Assembly: GCA_947475245.1 (NCBI GenBank)
Contig: CANJLW010000004.1
Location: 124,001 to 188,000, forward strand
DNA from: Acetobacteraceae bacterium
Lineage (GTDB): Bacteria > Pseudomonadota > Alphaproteobacteria > Acetobacterales > Acetobacteraceae
Direction: 5' to 3'
DNA: 64,000 bases
Both the position numbers and the translations under genes were made by a program. Below are positions 27,568 to 36,766 of this stretch, one piece after another (position 1 is the first letter of the stretch; each line of letters starts with the position of its first letter). Under the pieces are notes generated by a model, which searched no databases, had not been told where the DNA came from, and worked only from the letters and a program-made list of their open reading frames with translations.

Positions 27568-29247
27568 GTGCGCGCCCGCCCGAGCCTTGCCACGCTGCTG
27601 TTCGCCGCGGCGGGCGTCATCCTGTTGTTCATTGTCATCGCGCCGCTGACGAAGCTGGTGATGGCCAGCTTCCAGGACGCACGCTCCGGCACCTTCACGG
27701 TGGCCAACTACATCGCCGCCTACGGCAACAACCGCCATATCGTCGCATTGACCAACACGCTGGCGATGGGCTCGGGAGTCGTCGTGTTGTCCACCCTGTT
27801 CGCGGCTCCGCTGGCCTGGGCGTGCTGTCGTACCGATATGCCGGGGCGGCGTTTCATCCGCATCGCCGTCGTCGGCGCATTCGTCACGCCGCCCTACCTC
27901 GCCGCCATCGCCTGGATCCTGCTCGCCGGCCCCAATGCGGGCTGGATCAACCGTCTCTGGATCGCGACCACTGGCGCCGATCACGGCATCGTCAATGTCT
28001 TCAGCTATTGGGGCATCGTGCTGGTCATGGCGACGAACCTGTTTTTCTTCCTGTTCGTCTTCCTGTCCAGCGCGCTCGACATGGTGTCGTCGGAATCCGA
28101 GGAAGCCGCCAATATCCTGGGCGCCAGCGTCTTTCAAACCGCCTTTCGCATCACCTTTCCACTGATTCTGCCCGCGCTTCTCGGCGGCATGGTGGTGATC
28201 TTCCTCCAATCCATCGCCCTGTTCGGCGTGCCCGCGCTGCTGTCCCCGGCGGCGAAATTCCCCGTCGTGACCACGCAGTTGTTACAGTTCTTCGAGTATC
28301 CGCTGCGCGTGCAGGTCGCCGCCGCCTATTCCGTGCCGCTGGTCGCCATCACCATCCTGCTGTTCTCGATCCAACGCATCGTGCTGTCGCGCAAGGGCTT
28401 TGTCTCCGTCACCGGCAAAGGTGGAGAGCGCCGACCGATCAGCCTTGGCGTCTGGCGTTGGCCGGTCTTCGGCTATGCGATGTTCGTCTGCGCGCTCTCG
28501 GTGTTTCTGCCCTGGTTCATCCTGGTGCAGACCGCGTTCAGCAGGGCCTGGGGCGCCGGGCTGTCCTGGGCCAACCTGACGATACGCAATTTCGCGACCA
28601 TTCTGTTCGAACTCGACCTCGCCCGCGACGCGATGATCCGCAGCCTGAACTATGCCTCGCTCGCCGCCGTCGGAGCCTGCGCGCTGGGGATGTGCATCGC
28701 CTATATCGTGGCGCGCAACCTGACCCGCTTCGGCCAGGTGCTGGGTATTCTCTGCATGATCCCGCTGGTGATCCCCGGCATCGTGTTGGCGATCGGCTTC
28801 TATGCCACCTATGCGCCGCCCCCCTTGGCGCTCTACGGCACCGCCACCATCCTGGTACTCGCCTTCGTCACCCGCTTCCTGCCGCTGGCCTATACCGGCT
28901 GCGCCTCCGCCATTCGCAACATCCATCCGGAAATGGAGGAAGCGGTGCGCATTCTCGGCGGCAGCCAGTTGACCGTGCTGCGCAAGGTGGTGATCCCGCT
29001 GCTGAAGCGCCCCTTGGTCGGCGTGTGGATTCTGGTGTTCGTGCCCGCCGTGCAGGAACTCTCGACCGCCGTGTTCCTGGTCGGCCCGCGCACCCGCGTG
29101 ATGTCGCTGGTGCTGCTGGATTTCAGCGAGCAGGGCAATCTGGAAATGGTCGCCGCCGCAAGCTGCCTGCTGCTGCTGATCATCCTGTTCGTCGTCGTCA
29201 TCGGCTTCCGCGTGATCGGGCGCGACTTCATGCTGCGGAGCACCTGA
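27568..29247 (+). CDS. ABC transporter permease, fused two-domain (FbpB/SfuB-like)
   Basis: A 559-residue inner-membrane protein starting with GTG 27568. It has about twelve hydrophobic helices and two binding-protein-dependent permease modules, with EAA-type loops SEEAANILGASVFQTAFRI near residue 180 and EEAVRILGGSQLTVLRKV near residue 460. A single polypeptide with two permease halves is the arrangement of iron-type family 1 importers. It forms a pair with the upstream binding protein. No matching ATPase gene follows; the next gene is convergent after 16 bp. Confidence 0.92.
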   Translation: MRARPSLATLLFAAAGVILLFIVIAPLTKLVMASFQDARSGTFTVANYIAAYGNNRHIVALTNTLAMGSGVVVLSTLFAAPLAWACCRTDMPGRRFIRIAVVGAFVTPPYLAAIAWILLAGPNAGWINRLWIATTGADHGIVNVFSYWGIVLVMATNLFFFLFVFLSSALDMVSSESEEAANILGASVFQTAFRITFPLILPALLGGMVVIFLQSIALFGVPALLSPAAKFPVVTTQLLQFFEYPLRVQVAAAYSVPLVAITILLFSIQRIVLSRKGFVSVTGKGGERRPISLGVWRWPVFGYAMFVCALSVFLPWFILVQTAFSRAWGAGLSWANLTIRNFATILFELDLARDAMIRSLNYASLAAVGACALGMCIAYIVARNLTRFGQVLGILCMIPLVIPGIVLAIGFYATYAPPPLALYGTATILVLAFVTRFLPLAYTGCASAIRNIHPEMEEAVRILGGSQLTVLRKVVIPLLKRPLVGVWILVFVPAVQELSTAVFLVGPRTRVMSLVLLDFSEQGNLEMVAAASCLLLLIILFVVVIGFRVIGRDFMLRST

Positions 29248-29263
29248 ACACCCCCCCGCCCCG

Positions 29264-30265
29264 TCAACTCGGCATTTGTTCCGCCAGATGACAGCGCGCG
29301 AATTGCCCGGGCACGATCTCTCGCAATGCCGGCGCTTCTTCCCGACACCGCGCCACCGCATGGCGGCACCGCGGATGAAAATAACACCCCGTCGGCGGTG
29401 CCGCCGGACTCGGGACCTCCCCCCCCAACACACCGTCGGCGGTCGCCACCCGCGGATCGGCGACCGGCACGGCGCGCATCAGCGCGGCGGTATAGGGGTG
29501 GCGCGGGCTGCTGAACAACATGTCGGTCGGTGCCAACTCAACGAGTTGCCCGACATACATCACGGCAATCCGGTCGGAGATGTGCCGCACTACCGACAGA
29601 TCGTGCGCCACGAACAGAAACGTCAGCTTCAAACGCTCCTGCAACTCCAGCAGCAGGTTCAGCACCTGCGCCTGCACGGACACATCCAGCGCCGAAACCG
29701 GCTCATCCGCCACGACAAGCCGCGGGTTGGTGGCCAAGGCGCGCGCGATGCCGATGCGCTGACGCTGCCCGCCGCTGAACGCATGCGGGAAGCGGTGCAT
29801 GAATTCCGGCCGCAGACCGACCAGACGCAGCAACTCCGCCACCTTGTCCGCCCGCTCGCTCCGATTGCCGACACCGTTGACCAGCAGCGGCTCCCCGACA
29901 TTGTCCAGCAGCGTCATGCGCGGGTTCAGCGACCCGAAGGGGTCCTGGAAAATCATCTGGATTTCCGCGCGCAGCGGCCGCAGTTCGGCCGGACGAAGTT
30001 TTGCCAGGTCGACCGTTTCGCCCGCGCGGGTGCGATACAGGATTTCGCCCCCGGTCGGATCGATCGCGCGCAGAATGCAGCGAGAGGCCGTGGTCTTACC
30101 GCAGCCGCTTTCACCGACCAGCCCCAGCGTCTCCCCTTCCGACAGAGTGAAATCGACTCCGTCCACGGCCCGCACATGGCCGGTCACGCGCTGCATAAAC
30201 CCTTTCGTAATTGGAAAGAATTTTTGCAGTCCACGCACATTCAGAAGCGGCGGTTCGGCGGTCAT
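29264..30265 (-). CDS. Oligopeptide/dipeptide ABC transporter ATPase (DppF/OppF-like)
   Basis: About 333 residues from ATG 30263-30265, overlapping the upstream ATPase stop by four bases; the 634-residue ORF-track entry is a false extension into that gene. Walker [10 protein letters not shown] near residue 54, signature [15 protein letters not shown] near 158, Walker B LVVADEP. The C-terminal [14 protein letters not shown] segment is the cysteine-bearing oligopeptide ATPase domain. It couples ATP hydrolysis to import through the adjacent permeases. Confidence 0.93.
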   Translation of the reverse strand: MTAEPPLLNVRGLQKFFPITKGFMQRVTGHVRAVDGVDFTLSEGETLGLVGESGCGKTTASRCILRAIDPTGGEILYRTRAGETVDLAKLRPAELRPLRAEIQMIFQDPFGSLNPRMTLLDNVGEPLLVNGVGNRSERADKVAELLRLVGLRPEFMHRFPHAFSGGQRQRIGIARALATNPRLVVADEPVSALDVSVQAQVLNLLLELQERLKLTFLFVAHDLSVVRHISDRIAVMYVGQLVELAPTDMLFSSPRHPYTAALMRAVPVADPRVATADGVLGGEVPSPAAPPTGCYFHPRCRHAVARCREEAPALREIVPGQFARCHLAEQMPS

Positions 30266-31305
30266 GGCGCGCTCTCCGCTTCGCTGTGCAGGAAACAGCT
30301 TGTCATGCGATCCACGCCGACATCTGCCAGCGCGGGGACCGCGGTCGCGCAGCGATCCATCGCATCCGGACAGCGCGGGTGAAAGGGACACCCGCGCGGG
30401 CGGTTGAACGGGTGCGGCAGCGCACCGGAAATCACCGGCAACGGCACCCGGGTCCGCCCGTGCAACCCGGGCATCGAGCGCAGCAGCGCCTGGGTATAGG
30501 GATGCTTCGGCGCATGGAAGATGTCGTCCACCGGGCCTTGTTCCATCACGCGGCCAAGGTACATGACCACGACATAGCTCGCCATCTGCGCGATCACGCC
30601 CAGGTCGTGGGTGATGAAGATGATCGCCGTGTTGTACTTGACCTTCAGATCGCGCAGCAACGCCAACACCTGCGCCTGAGTCGTCACATCGATCGCCGTC
30701 GTCGGCTCGTCCGCGATCAGAAGACGAGGGCGACAGGACAGCGCCATCGCGATCATCGCGCGTTGCCGCAGTCCGCCGGACAACTGCCAGGAATAGGCGT
30801 CGATGCGTTGTTCCGGCATCGATATGCCGACATCGCGGAAGAGCCCGATCGTGATCTCCCGCGCCTCGCGCCGCGACACCGATCGGCCGTCCGGGCGCCA
30901 GCGATGCGCGTGCAGTTGAATGGCCTCCACGATCTGATCGCCGACGGTATGCACCGGACTGAACGACGCCATCGGCTCCTGCGGGATCAGCGCGATTTCG
31001 CCGCCGCGAATGTCGCGCAATTCCGGTCCCTTGGGCGGCAGGCGCGCGATATCCACGACATCCTCCACCTCCCCCCGCCGACGACGAAACCGGATCTCCC
31101 CCTGGGTAACCCGGCCGGGCCGGTCGACCAGTTGCAGAATCGCCTTCATCGTCACGCTTTTCCCGCAACCGCTTTCGCCGACGATGCCCAACACCTGACC
31201 GGGCAGCACGTCGAAGCTCACGCCGTCGACCGCCTGCACAACGCCGTCGTCCAGCGTGAACGACACGCGCAGGTCGCGTACGGAGAGCAATACAGGGTCT
31301 GTCAT
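30262..31305 (-). CDS. Oligopeptide/dipeptide ABC transporter ATPase (DppD/OppD-like)
   Basis: A 347-residue ATPase with Walker A GESGCGKS near residue 41, signature [15 protein letters not shown] near 174, Walker B LLIADEP, and the C-terminal [14 protein letters not shown] domain of the peptide-importer group. It pairs with the DppF-like subunit as a heterodimer. Gene spacing is 9 bp to the upstream permease and a four-base overlap to the downstream ATPase, so this is a tight operon. Confidence 0.94.
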   Translation of the reverse strand: MTDPVLLSVRDLRVSFTLDDGVVQAVDGVSFDVLPGQVLGIVGESGCGKSVTMKAILQLVDRPGRVTQGEIRFRRRRGEVEDVVDIARLPPKGPELRDIRGGEIALIPQEPMASFSPVHTVGDQIVEAIQLHAHRWRPDGRSVSRREAREITIGLFRDVGISMPEQRIDAYSWQLSGGLRQRAMIAMALSCRPRLLIADEPTTAIDVTTQAQVLALLRDLKVKYNTAIIFITHDLGVIAQMASYVVVMYLGRVMEQGPVDDIFHAPKHPYTQALLRSMPGLHGRTRVPLPVISGALPHPFNRPRGCPFHPRCPDAMDRCATAVPALADVGVDRMTSCFLHSEAESAP

Positions 31306-31314
31306 CGTCGCGCT

Positions 31315-32442
31315 CTATTGGCTGTACGGATCGGCGGCATCGCGCAGTCCGTCACCGACGAGGTTGAATGCCAAAACCGAAACGATCACCACGAGCCCCG
31401 GAATCAGCAGCCATGGCGCGAGTGCCAGGGTCTGAATGTTCTGCGCCTCTTGCAGCAGCACGCCGAGGCTGATGGCCGGCGGCCGAATCCCCAAACCCAG
31501 GAACGACAGCGAGGTTTCGTTGATGATCATCACCGGAATCGCCAGCGAACTGGTGGCGATGATGTGGCTCAGGAACGTCGGCATCATGTGGCGCAGAATG
31601 ATCCGCGCGCGCGAACACCCGGCCAGACGCGCGGCCAGGACGAAGTCTTCTTCCCGCAAGGCCAGGAAACGGCCGCGCACCTCCCGCCCCAAGGTCGTCC
31701 AACCCACCAGCGACAGGATCACGGTGATCGCGAAAAACACCTGCACCGGCGTCCAGTCGCGCGGCAGGGCGGCGGACAGGGCAAGCCAGATCGGAATCGT
31801 CGGCACGGATTGCAGTAACTCGATCAGCCGTTGGATCACCTGATCGGTCTTGCCGCCGACATACCCGGACAAACCACCCAGTACGATGCCGAGGATCACG
31901 CTGAGCGCGACCGCGACCAGCCCGACTGTCATGGATGTCTGCGTGCCATGCATGATGCGCGACCATTGATCTCGTCCCAACCGGTCCGACCCCAGAAGAA
32001 AGATGCGCTGCTTCGGATCGGCCGGGGCGATCAGATGAACGTTCGTCTCAAACAACCCGAACACTTTCCAACTCGGCCCGGGCGCGAGGAAGTGGATACG
32101 CACCTTCTTCGACGTGTCGGTCTGCCATTCCATCCGCAGCGTCACCGGATTGCGCTTGCCGACGATCGCCGGCACCCAGGGCGACAAGGCCCCGTCGTCG
32201 AACAGATGGATCGACTGTACCGGAATGAACGCCTGACGCGCATCGGTGCGCTCGGGGTCCTGAGTCGCAAAGAAGTCAGGCAACAGCACGACGATATACA
32301 GGCACGCCAGCAGCGCGGCGCTGGCCATCGCAAGATGATGGCGCCGAAAACGCCACCACACGAGCCGCCAGTTGGACGCAACCGCGACTCGGTCCTCGGC
32401 CGCGGCGCCGCTCGGGGAGGAGGTAGTGGCTTCTACCGACAT
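31315..32442 (-). CDS. Peptide-type ABC transporter permease (DppC/OppC-like)
   Basis: A 375-residue inner-membrane protein. One N-terminal helix (about residues 37-56) precedes a longer than usual periplasmic loop (about 60-165) that contains [20 protein letters not shown], the DppC/OppC landmark. A five-helix permease core follows, with the EAA-type loop near [21 protein letters not shown]. The long first loop is unusual for DppC and is seen in some importers of larger peptides or sugars. It is 4 bp downstream of its partner permease. Confidence 0.93.
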   Translation of the reverse strand: MSVEATTSSPSGAAAEDRVAVASNWRLVWWRFRRHHLAMASAALLACLYIVVLLPDFFATQDPERTDARQAFIPVQSIHLFDDGALSPWVPAIVGKRNPVTLRMEWQTDTSKKVRIHFLAPGPSWKVFGLFETNVHLIAPADPKQRIFLLGSDRLGRDQWSRIMHGTQTSMTVGLVAVALSVILGIVLGGLSGYVGGKTDQVIQRLIELLQSVPTIPIWLALSAALPRDWTPVQVFFAITVILSLVGWTTLGREVRGRFLALREEDFVLAARLAGCSRARIILRHMMPTFLSHIIATSSLAIPVMIINETSLSFLGLGIRPPAISLGVLLQEAQNIQTLALAPWLLIPGLVVIVSVLAFNLVGDGLRDAADPYSQ

Positions 32443-32446
32443 CGGG

Positions 32447-33433
32447 TCAGTTCTCCACCCGGATGCGCGGATCGATCAGCGCCAACAGGACATCCGACAG
32501 CAACGTGCCGAGGATGGTCAGAAACGAGTAGATCAGCAGAATGCCGCCCGCCAGATACATGTCCTGATTGATCAGCGCGCGCAGCAGCAGCGGGCCGATA
32601 TTCGGCAGGTTCATGACGGTCGCGACGATCAGACTGCCGGAGAACAACGCCGGCAAATACCATCCGATCGTGCTGACCAGCGGATTGAACGCCAGCCGCA
32701 CGGGATAGCGCAACACCAGCCGCCATTCGCGCATGCCCTTGGCGCGCGCCGTCACCACATAGGGCTTGTTCAATTCGTCCAACAGGTTGGCCCGCATGAT
32801 CCGGCTCAATCGCGCCGTACCGGCGATGCCAAGAACAAGACCGGGCAGCCAGATATGAGCAAGCAGATCGAGCACGCGCGCGATGCTCCACGGCGCGTCG
32901 ACGAATTCCGGCGAATACAGCCCGGTAATGCCGATGTCGAACCAGGCGAACGCGACCCACATCAGAATCAGCGCCAGCATGAAGTTCGGCGTCGCCACGC
33001 CGACATAGTTGATCACCGTCAGCGCATGATCGACGAAAGAGCGCGGATGCATCGCCGAATAAATGCCGGCAGGCACCGCGATTGCCCAGGTCAGGACAAA
33101 GGAAAACAACGCCAACGCGATGGTCAGGCCCAGTTGCTCCCCGATCAAATCCGCGTTCGGACGCTGGTACTCCAGCGACAATCCCAGGTTGCCCTGAAAC
33201 AGGCTTTTGACCCATAGCCAGTACTGCACGATGAACGGCTGATCGAGACCGTAATCATGCCGCAGCGCCTGAATCTGATCGGCGCTGATCGAACTGCCCG
33301 ACGATGCCAGCGTCGCCACATAGGCGGTCAGAAAATCCCCCGGAGGGGCCTGCATGATCGCGAAAATCACGAAGGAATAGACCACCATCAGCAACGGCAG
33401 CAGCGCCATGCGCTGGGCGATGAAGCGAATCAT
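32447..33433 (-). CDS. Peptide-type ABC transporter permease (DppB/OppB-like)
   Basis: A 328-residue inner-membrane protein starting MIRFIAQRMALLPLLMVVYS, the usual DppB N-terminal helix. A substrate-gate segment (PFIVQYWLWVKSLFQGNLGLSL) and an EAA-type loop (YVVTARAKGMREWRLVLRYPVR) are visible. It partners with the DppC-like gene and lies 39 bp downstream of the binding protein. Confidence 0.94.
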   Translation of the reverse strand: MIRFIAQRMALLPLLMVVYSFVIFAIMQAPPGDFLTAYVATLASSGSSISADQIQALRHDYGLDQPFIVQYWLWVKSLFQGNLGLSLEYQRPNADLIGEQLGLTIALALFSFVLTWAIAVPAGIYSAMHPRSFVDHALTVINYVGVATPNFMLALILMWVAFAWFDIGITGLYSPEFVDAPWSIARVLDLLAHIWLPGLVLGIAGTARLSRIMRANLLDELNKPYVVTARAKGMREWRLVLRYPVRLAFNPLVSTIGWYLPALFSGSLIVATVMNLPNIGPLLLRALINQDMYLAGGILLIYSFLTILGTLLSDVLLALIDPRIRVEN

Positions 33434-33472
33434 ACCGAGAGCGTCCCTCGCCCTCGGCCGATCCGTCGGATG

Positions 33473-35404
33473 TTATCGAGCAAAGTAGAACTGCTCGGTG
33501 CGCGCGTTGCCGGGGCTGCGCAACGGCCAGTCATTGCCCAGGGTCGTAGGCACGTTGCGGAACTTCGTCGCCGCGACGACGACGCCCTGCACCATCGGGG
33601 TCAACCCGACCGTGCCGATCTCGTACACATTCTCCGCCCAGTTACGATAAAGCTCCTGCGACAGCTTCACCTGTTCGTCCGGACCGACCGTGCGCGCGGT
33701 ATCGACGATCTGCACGATACGCTTCATCTCCGGTGGCGGCTCCATCCCGTCCTTGCCGGCCGTGGCATACCAGCGACGCCACAGCGGCCCCATGGTCAGG
33801 ATCGGCGCGTTGCGCGGATCGACCTTGGCGTTTCCGGTATAGGGGAAGGCGCTGGTATCCTCGTTCCAGACTTCTGCCATCAACTCGTTGTTCTCATTCA
33901 TTTTAAAGTGCAATGCGCGCTCACGGATCTGCACGATCGTCTTGATGCCGACCGCTTCCCAATCCTTCGCGACCAGCAACGCCACATCCGGCCATGCGCC
34001 GAAGGCGGGCACGACGCTGATCTCGATCGTCGCGGGCTTGCCGTTCGGCAGTATCCGAATGCCCTGCGCATCGCGCTTGGTCAGCCCGATGCCGTCGAGC
34101 AGCTTGTTCGCCTCCGCCGTATCGTGCGCGGTGTGCTTCTGCGCCCATTCAGCCCCCGGGAAATATGGATGCCACGGAGCAGGCACGCCCTGACGCGCCT
34201 CCCCCAGCCCCAGGAACACCGACTCCTTGATCTGGTCACGATTGATCGCGAGCGAGAGCGCCACGCGGAAGTTCTTCTCCGCCATCACCTTTCCCATGGC
34301 CGGATCGGCCGTATAGGTCTGGTTGATCGCGATCACCGCATCCGCGCCGCCAAACGTCGGCCACGTGATGACGCGGTACTTGCCGGTCTTTTCCTGATCC
34401 TTGAAGACCGGGAAATTGGTCATCTGGATATGGCGTTCCTGCATGTCGAAATTTCCGGCGATGGCCGCCAGATTCAACGCCTGCACGTCGGCGAAATAGG
34501 TGAAGCGCACCTCGTCGAGATACGGCAACTGATTGCCGGCGGAATCGACGCCGACGTAATACGGATTGCGCCGCAACGTGAACACCGGATCGCTGGCGCG
34601 CGATGTCGGTGCCCAGGCAGCCATTGTCGGACGTTCCGGATTTTCCGGCGGCGCGTTGCGGTTCGCGAACAGTTCCGTCCAGGTCTTGAAACCCGCTGCC
34701 TGCACCGCCTTGTCGATGTCCTCCTTCGCCGCGTGCGACGGATGGAACTTCTTCAGGTAATGCCCAGGCAGGAACATCGCATAGGTGCGATCGGCGCCGT
34801 CCTGATTGGCCACCGCCGTCAGGAAAAGCGTCGCCGGCGCGGCGTAGGTGAAGCGCACCGCGTAGTCGTTGACCTTCTCGACCGCCGCCGCCGTCCCGTC
34901 GGCGTTACGGATCCAGCCCGGCAACGTCGGCGTCAGTTCCTTGTTCAGCAGCACGTCCTTGTACCAGAACAGGATATCGTCGGCCGTAAACGGCGTGCCA
35001 TCGGACCACCGCGCGCCCTTGCGAAGGTTGATCGTCCAGCTCTTGTAATCGGCCGACGGCTCCGCGCCGGCGGCGATCTTCGGTTCGATCTTCGCGCCGT
35101 CGGGGGAAAAGCGGAACAGCGCATCATACACCACCCGCACATAGTTATTCGCATCCGCCGGGCCCAAAAACGCTCGGCGCCATACGCCGCCGTACTCCCC
35201 GACCTTCTCCACCACCGGCACCAATAACGGGTTTTCCGGCAGCCGATCCTTCACCGCCGGCAACTTCCCGGAACGAACCTGTTCGGCCAATATCGGCGCG
35301 TCGCGATACGACGCGGATTGCGCCCAGACCGAGGACGTCATGCCGACCAACAGCGCGCCGACCGTTGCGCCCAGCGCGGTTCTCCGCCTGAAAATTGCGT
35401 TCAT
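33473..35404 (-). CDS. ABC transporter substrate-binding protein, family 5
   Basis: A 643-residue periplasmic protein with an N-terminal signal (FRRRTALGATVGALLVGMTSSVWAQS), possibly twin-arginine type. It is longer than the typical 500-550-residue DppA. Family 5 features are WTINLRKGARWSDGTPFTADDILFWYKD near residue 125 and a later VALSLAINRDQIKESVFLG segment. Long family 5 binders often take oligopeptides, oligosaccharides or opine-like compounds, so the substrate is uncertain. It is the first gene of the operon and is divergent from the aminotransferase. Confidence 0.92.
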   Translation of the reverse strand: MNAIFRRRTALGATVGALLVGMTSSVWAQSASYRDAPILAEQVRSGKLPAVKDRLPENPLLVPVVEKVGEYGGVWRRAFLGPADANNYVRVVYDALFRFSPDGAKIEPKIAAGAEPSADYKSWTINLRKGARWSDGTPFTADDILFWYKDVLLNKELTPTLPGWIRNADGTAAAVEKVNDYAVRFTYAAPATLFLTAVANQDGADRTYAMFLPGHYLKKFHPSHAAKEDIDKAVQAAGFKTWTELFANRNAPPENPERPTMAAWAPTSRASDPVFTLRRNPYYVGVDSAGNQLPYLDEVRFTYFADVQALNLAAIAGNFDMQERHIQMTNFPVFKDQEKTGKYRVITWPTFGGADAVIAINQTYTADPAMGKVMAEKNFRVALSLAINRDQIKESVFLGLGEARQGVPAPWHPYFPGAEWAQKHTAHDTAEANKLLDGIGLTKRDAQGIRILPNGKPATIEISVVPAFGAWPDVALLVAKDWEAVGIKTIVQIRERALHFKMNENNELMAEVWNEDTSAFPYTGNAKVDPRNAPILTMGPLWRRWYATAGKDGMEPPPEMKRIVQIVDTARTVGPDEQVKLSQELYRNWAENVYEIGTVGLTPMVQGVVVAATKFRNVPTTLGNDWPLRSPGNARTEQFYFAR

Positions 35405-35547
35405 GCCGATGTTTCCCCTTTGGTTCGCTTCGCTCTACCGTTGCCCGGAACTCTCCGGAGTGCGCCCCAGGAAGTCAAGGGATCGATAGCATTCACGGAA
35501 ACCGCACGGGTCTTCCCGCGCGACGCGGTTCGCCGCAAACTGCGGGC

Positions 35548-36717
35548 ATGACGCTCCCTTCGCTCTCCGCGCGCATTCGCGCGACCTTCGCCGCCCCCAT
35601 TCCCACCGCCAAGGCGTGGATCAACCGCTATGACGGTCGCGCCGGCCCGGTCGTCGACCTGACCCAGGCCGTGCCAGGCTACCCCACGCACCCCGATCTG
35701 GCCCAACGCCTGGCGGAAGGCGCGGAATCCCCGATCCAGGCCCGCTACGGCACCATCGACGGGGACGAAGCCCTGCGTTCGGCCCTGGCCGGCGATATCA
35801 ACCGAGTCTATGGCGCGGACATCGCCGCCGGCGACGTGGCGATCACCGCCGGCGCGAACCTCGCCTTCACCATGGCAATGACCGTGCTGTGCAGCGTCGG
35901 CGATCAGGTCATGCTGCCGGTGCCCTGGTATTTCAACAACGCCATGGCCCTGACCATGCAAGGGTTGGAGCCGCTGGCCCTGCCATGTCTGGCCGAGGAC
36001 GGCTTCATCCCCGATCCCGACCGCGCGGCGGCGCTGCTCACAGAACGCACCCGCGCCATCGTGCTGATTTCCCCTAACAATCCCACCGGCGCGGTCTACC
36101 CGCCCGAGATCATCGCCCGCTTCGCCAAGCTATGCCGGGAGCGCGGGATCTGGCTGATCGTCGATGAATCCTACCGCGACTTCCTGTCGCCCGAAATCGT
36201 GCCGCACCACCTGTTTCAGGACCCCGACTGGCGCGACGGCGTTCTGCACCTTTACTCATTCTCCAAGGCCTATTGCGTCGCCGGACATCGCGTCGGCGCG
36301 ATGGTCTGCGGCCCCAGAGTACGGTCGGAATTGAACAAAGTGCTCGACACCATGCAAATCTGCCCGCCGCGCGGGCCGCTGCCTGGGCTGACCTGGGCCA
36401 TCGGCGCCCTGGATGAGTGGAAGTCCGGCAACCGCGCGATCATCGCCGAACGCGCGCGGGTCTTCCGAGAGGGCGTGGGACAATTGCAGGACTGGAAGAT
36501 CGACGCCCTGGGCACCTACTTCGCCTATATGCGCATCCCCGACAGCGCCAAGGACGCCATGATGGCCGCGGAAACACTGGCGACGGAATGCGGTCTGGTA
36601 TCCCTGCCGGGTCCATTCTTCGGGCCCGGCCAGGACCGCCATCTGCGCCTGGCTTTCGCCAATGTGGGGCTTGAAGCCATCGCCGAGGTGCCGGCCCGCC
36701 TTCGAGCGCTGACGTAA
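35548..36717 (+). CDS. Class I/II PLP-dependent aminotransferase
   Basis: About 389 residues from ATG 35548; the ORF-track start 51 codons upstream lies in the shared promoter region with the transporter. It contains ISPNNPTGAVYPPE near residue 172 and SFSKAYCVAGHRVGAMV near 237, with the lysine that forms the PLP Schiff base. Fold type I aminotransferases move amino groups between amino acids and 2-oxo acids in the cytosol. Substrate cannot be called. Its divergence from a peptide-type importer suggests use of an imported amino compound, an inference. Confidence 0.92.
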   Translation: MTLPSLSARIRATFAAPIPTAKAWINRYDGRAGPVVDLTQAVPGYPTHPDLAQRLAEGAESPIQARYGTIDGDEALRSALAGDINRVYGADIAAGDVAITAGANLAFTMAMTVLCSVGDQVMLPVPWYFNNAMALTMQGLEPLALPCLAEDGFIPDPDRAAALLTERTRAIVLISPNNPTGAVYPPEIIARFAKLCRERGIWLIVDESYRDFLSPEIVPHHLFQDPDWRDGVLHLYSFSKAYCVAGHRVGAMVCGPRVRSELNKVLDTMQICPPRGPLPGLTWAIGALDEWKSGNRAIIAERARVFREGVGQLQDWKIDALGTYFAYMRIPDSAKDAMMAAETLATECGLVSLPGPFFGPGQDRHLRLAFANVGLEAIAEVPARLRALT

Positions 36718-36734
36718 GGGAAACGCTACCGGTT

Positions 36735-36762
36735 GGCGGCCTGGGCCGGAGGTTCGGCCGCC
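36735..36762. terminator. GC-rich inverted repeat between convergent genes
   Basis: GGCGGCC and GGCCGCC form seven-base perfect arms with a 14-base loop in the 49-bp gap between the aminotransferase and nadE stops. It could serve both strands, but there is no T-run. Confidence 0.3.
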
Positions 36763-36766
36763 ATCC

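Noticed and set aside
30266-31168. N-terminal extension of the DppF-like ORF
   Set aside because: It is out of frame with the overlapping DppD-like gene, which is the real gene there; the ATPase fold starts at ATG 30265.
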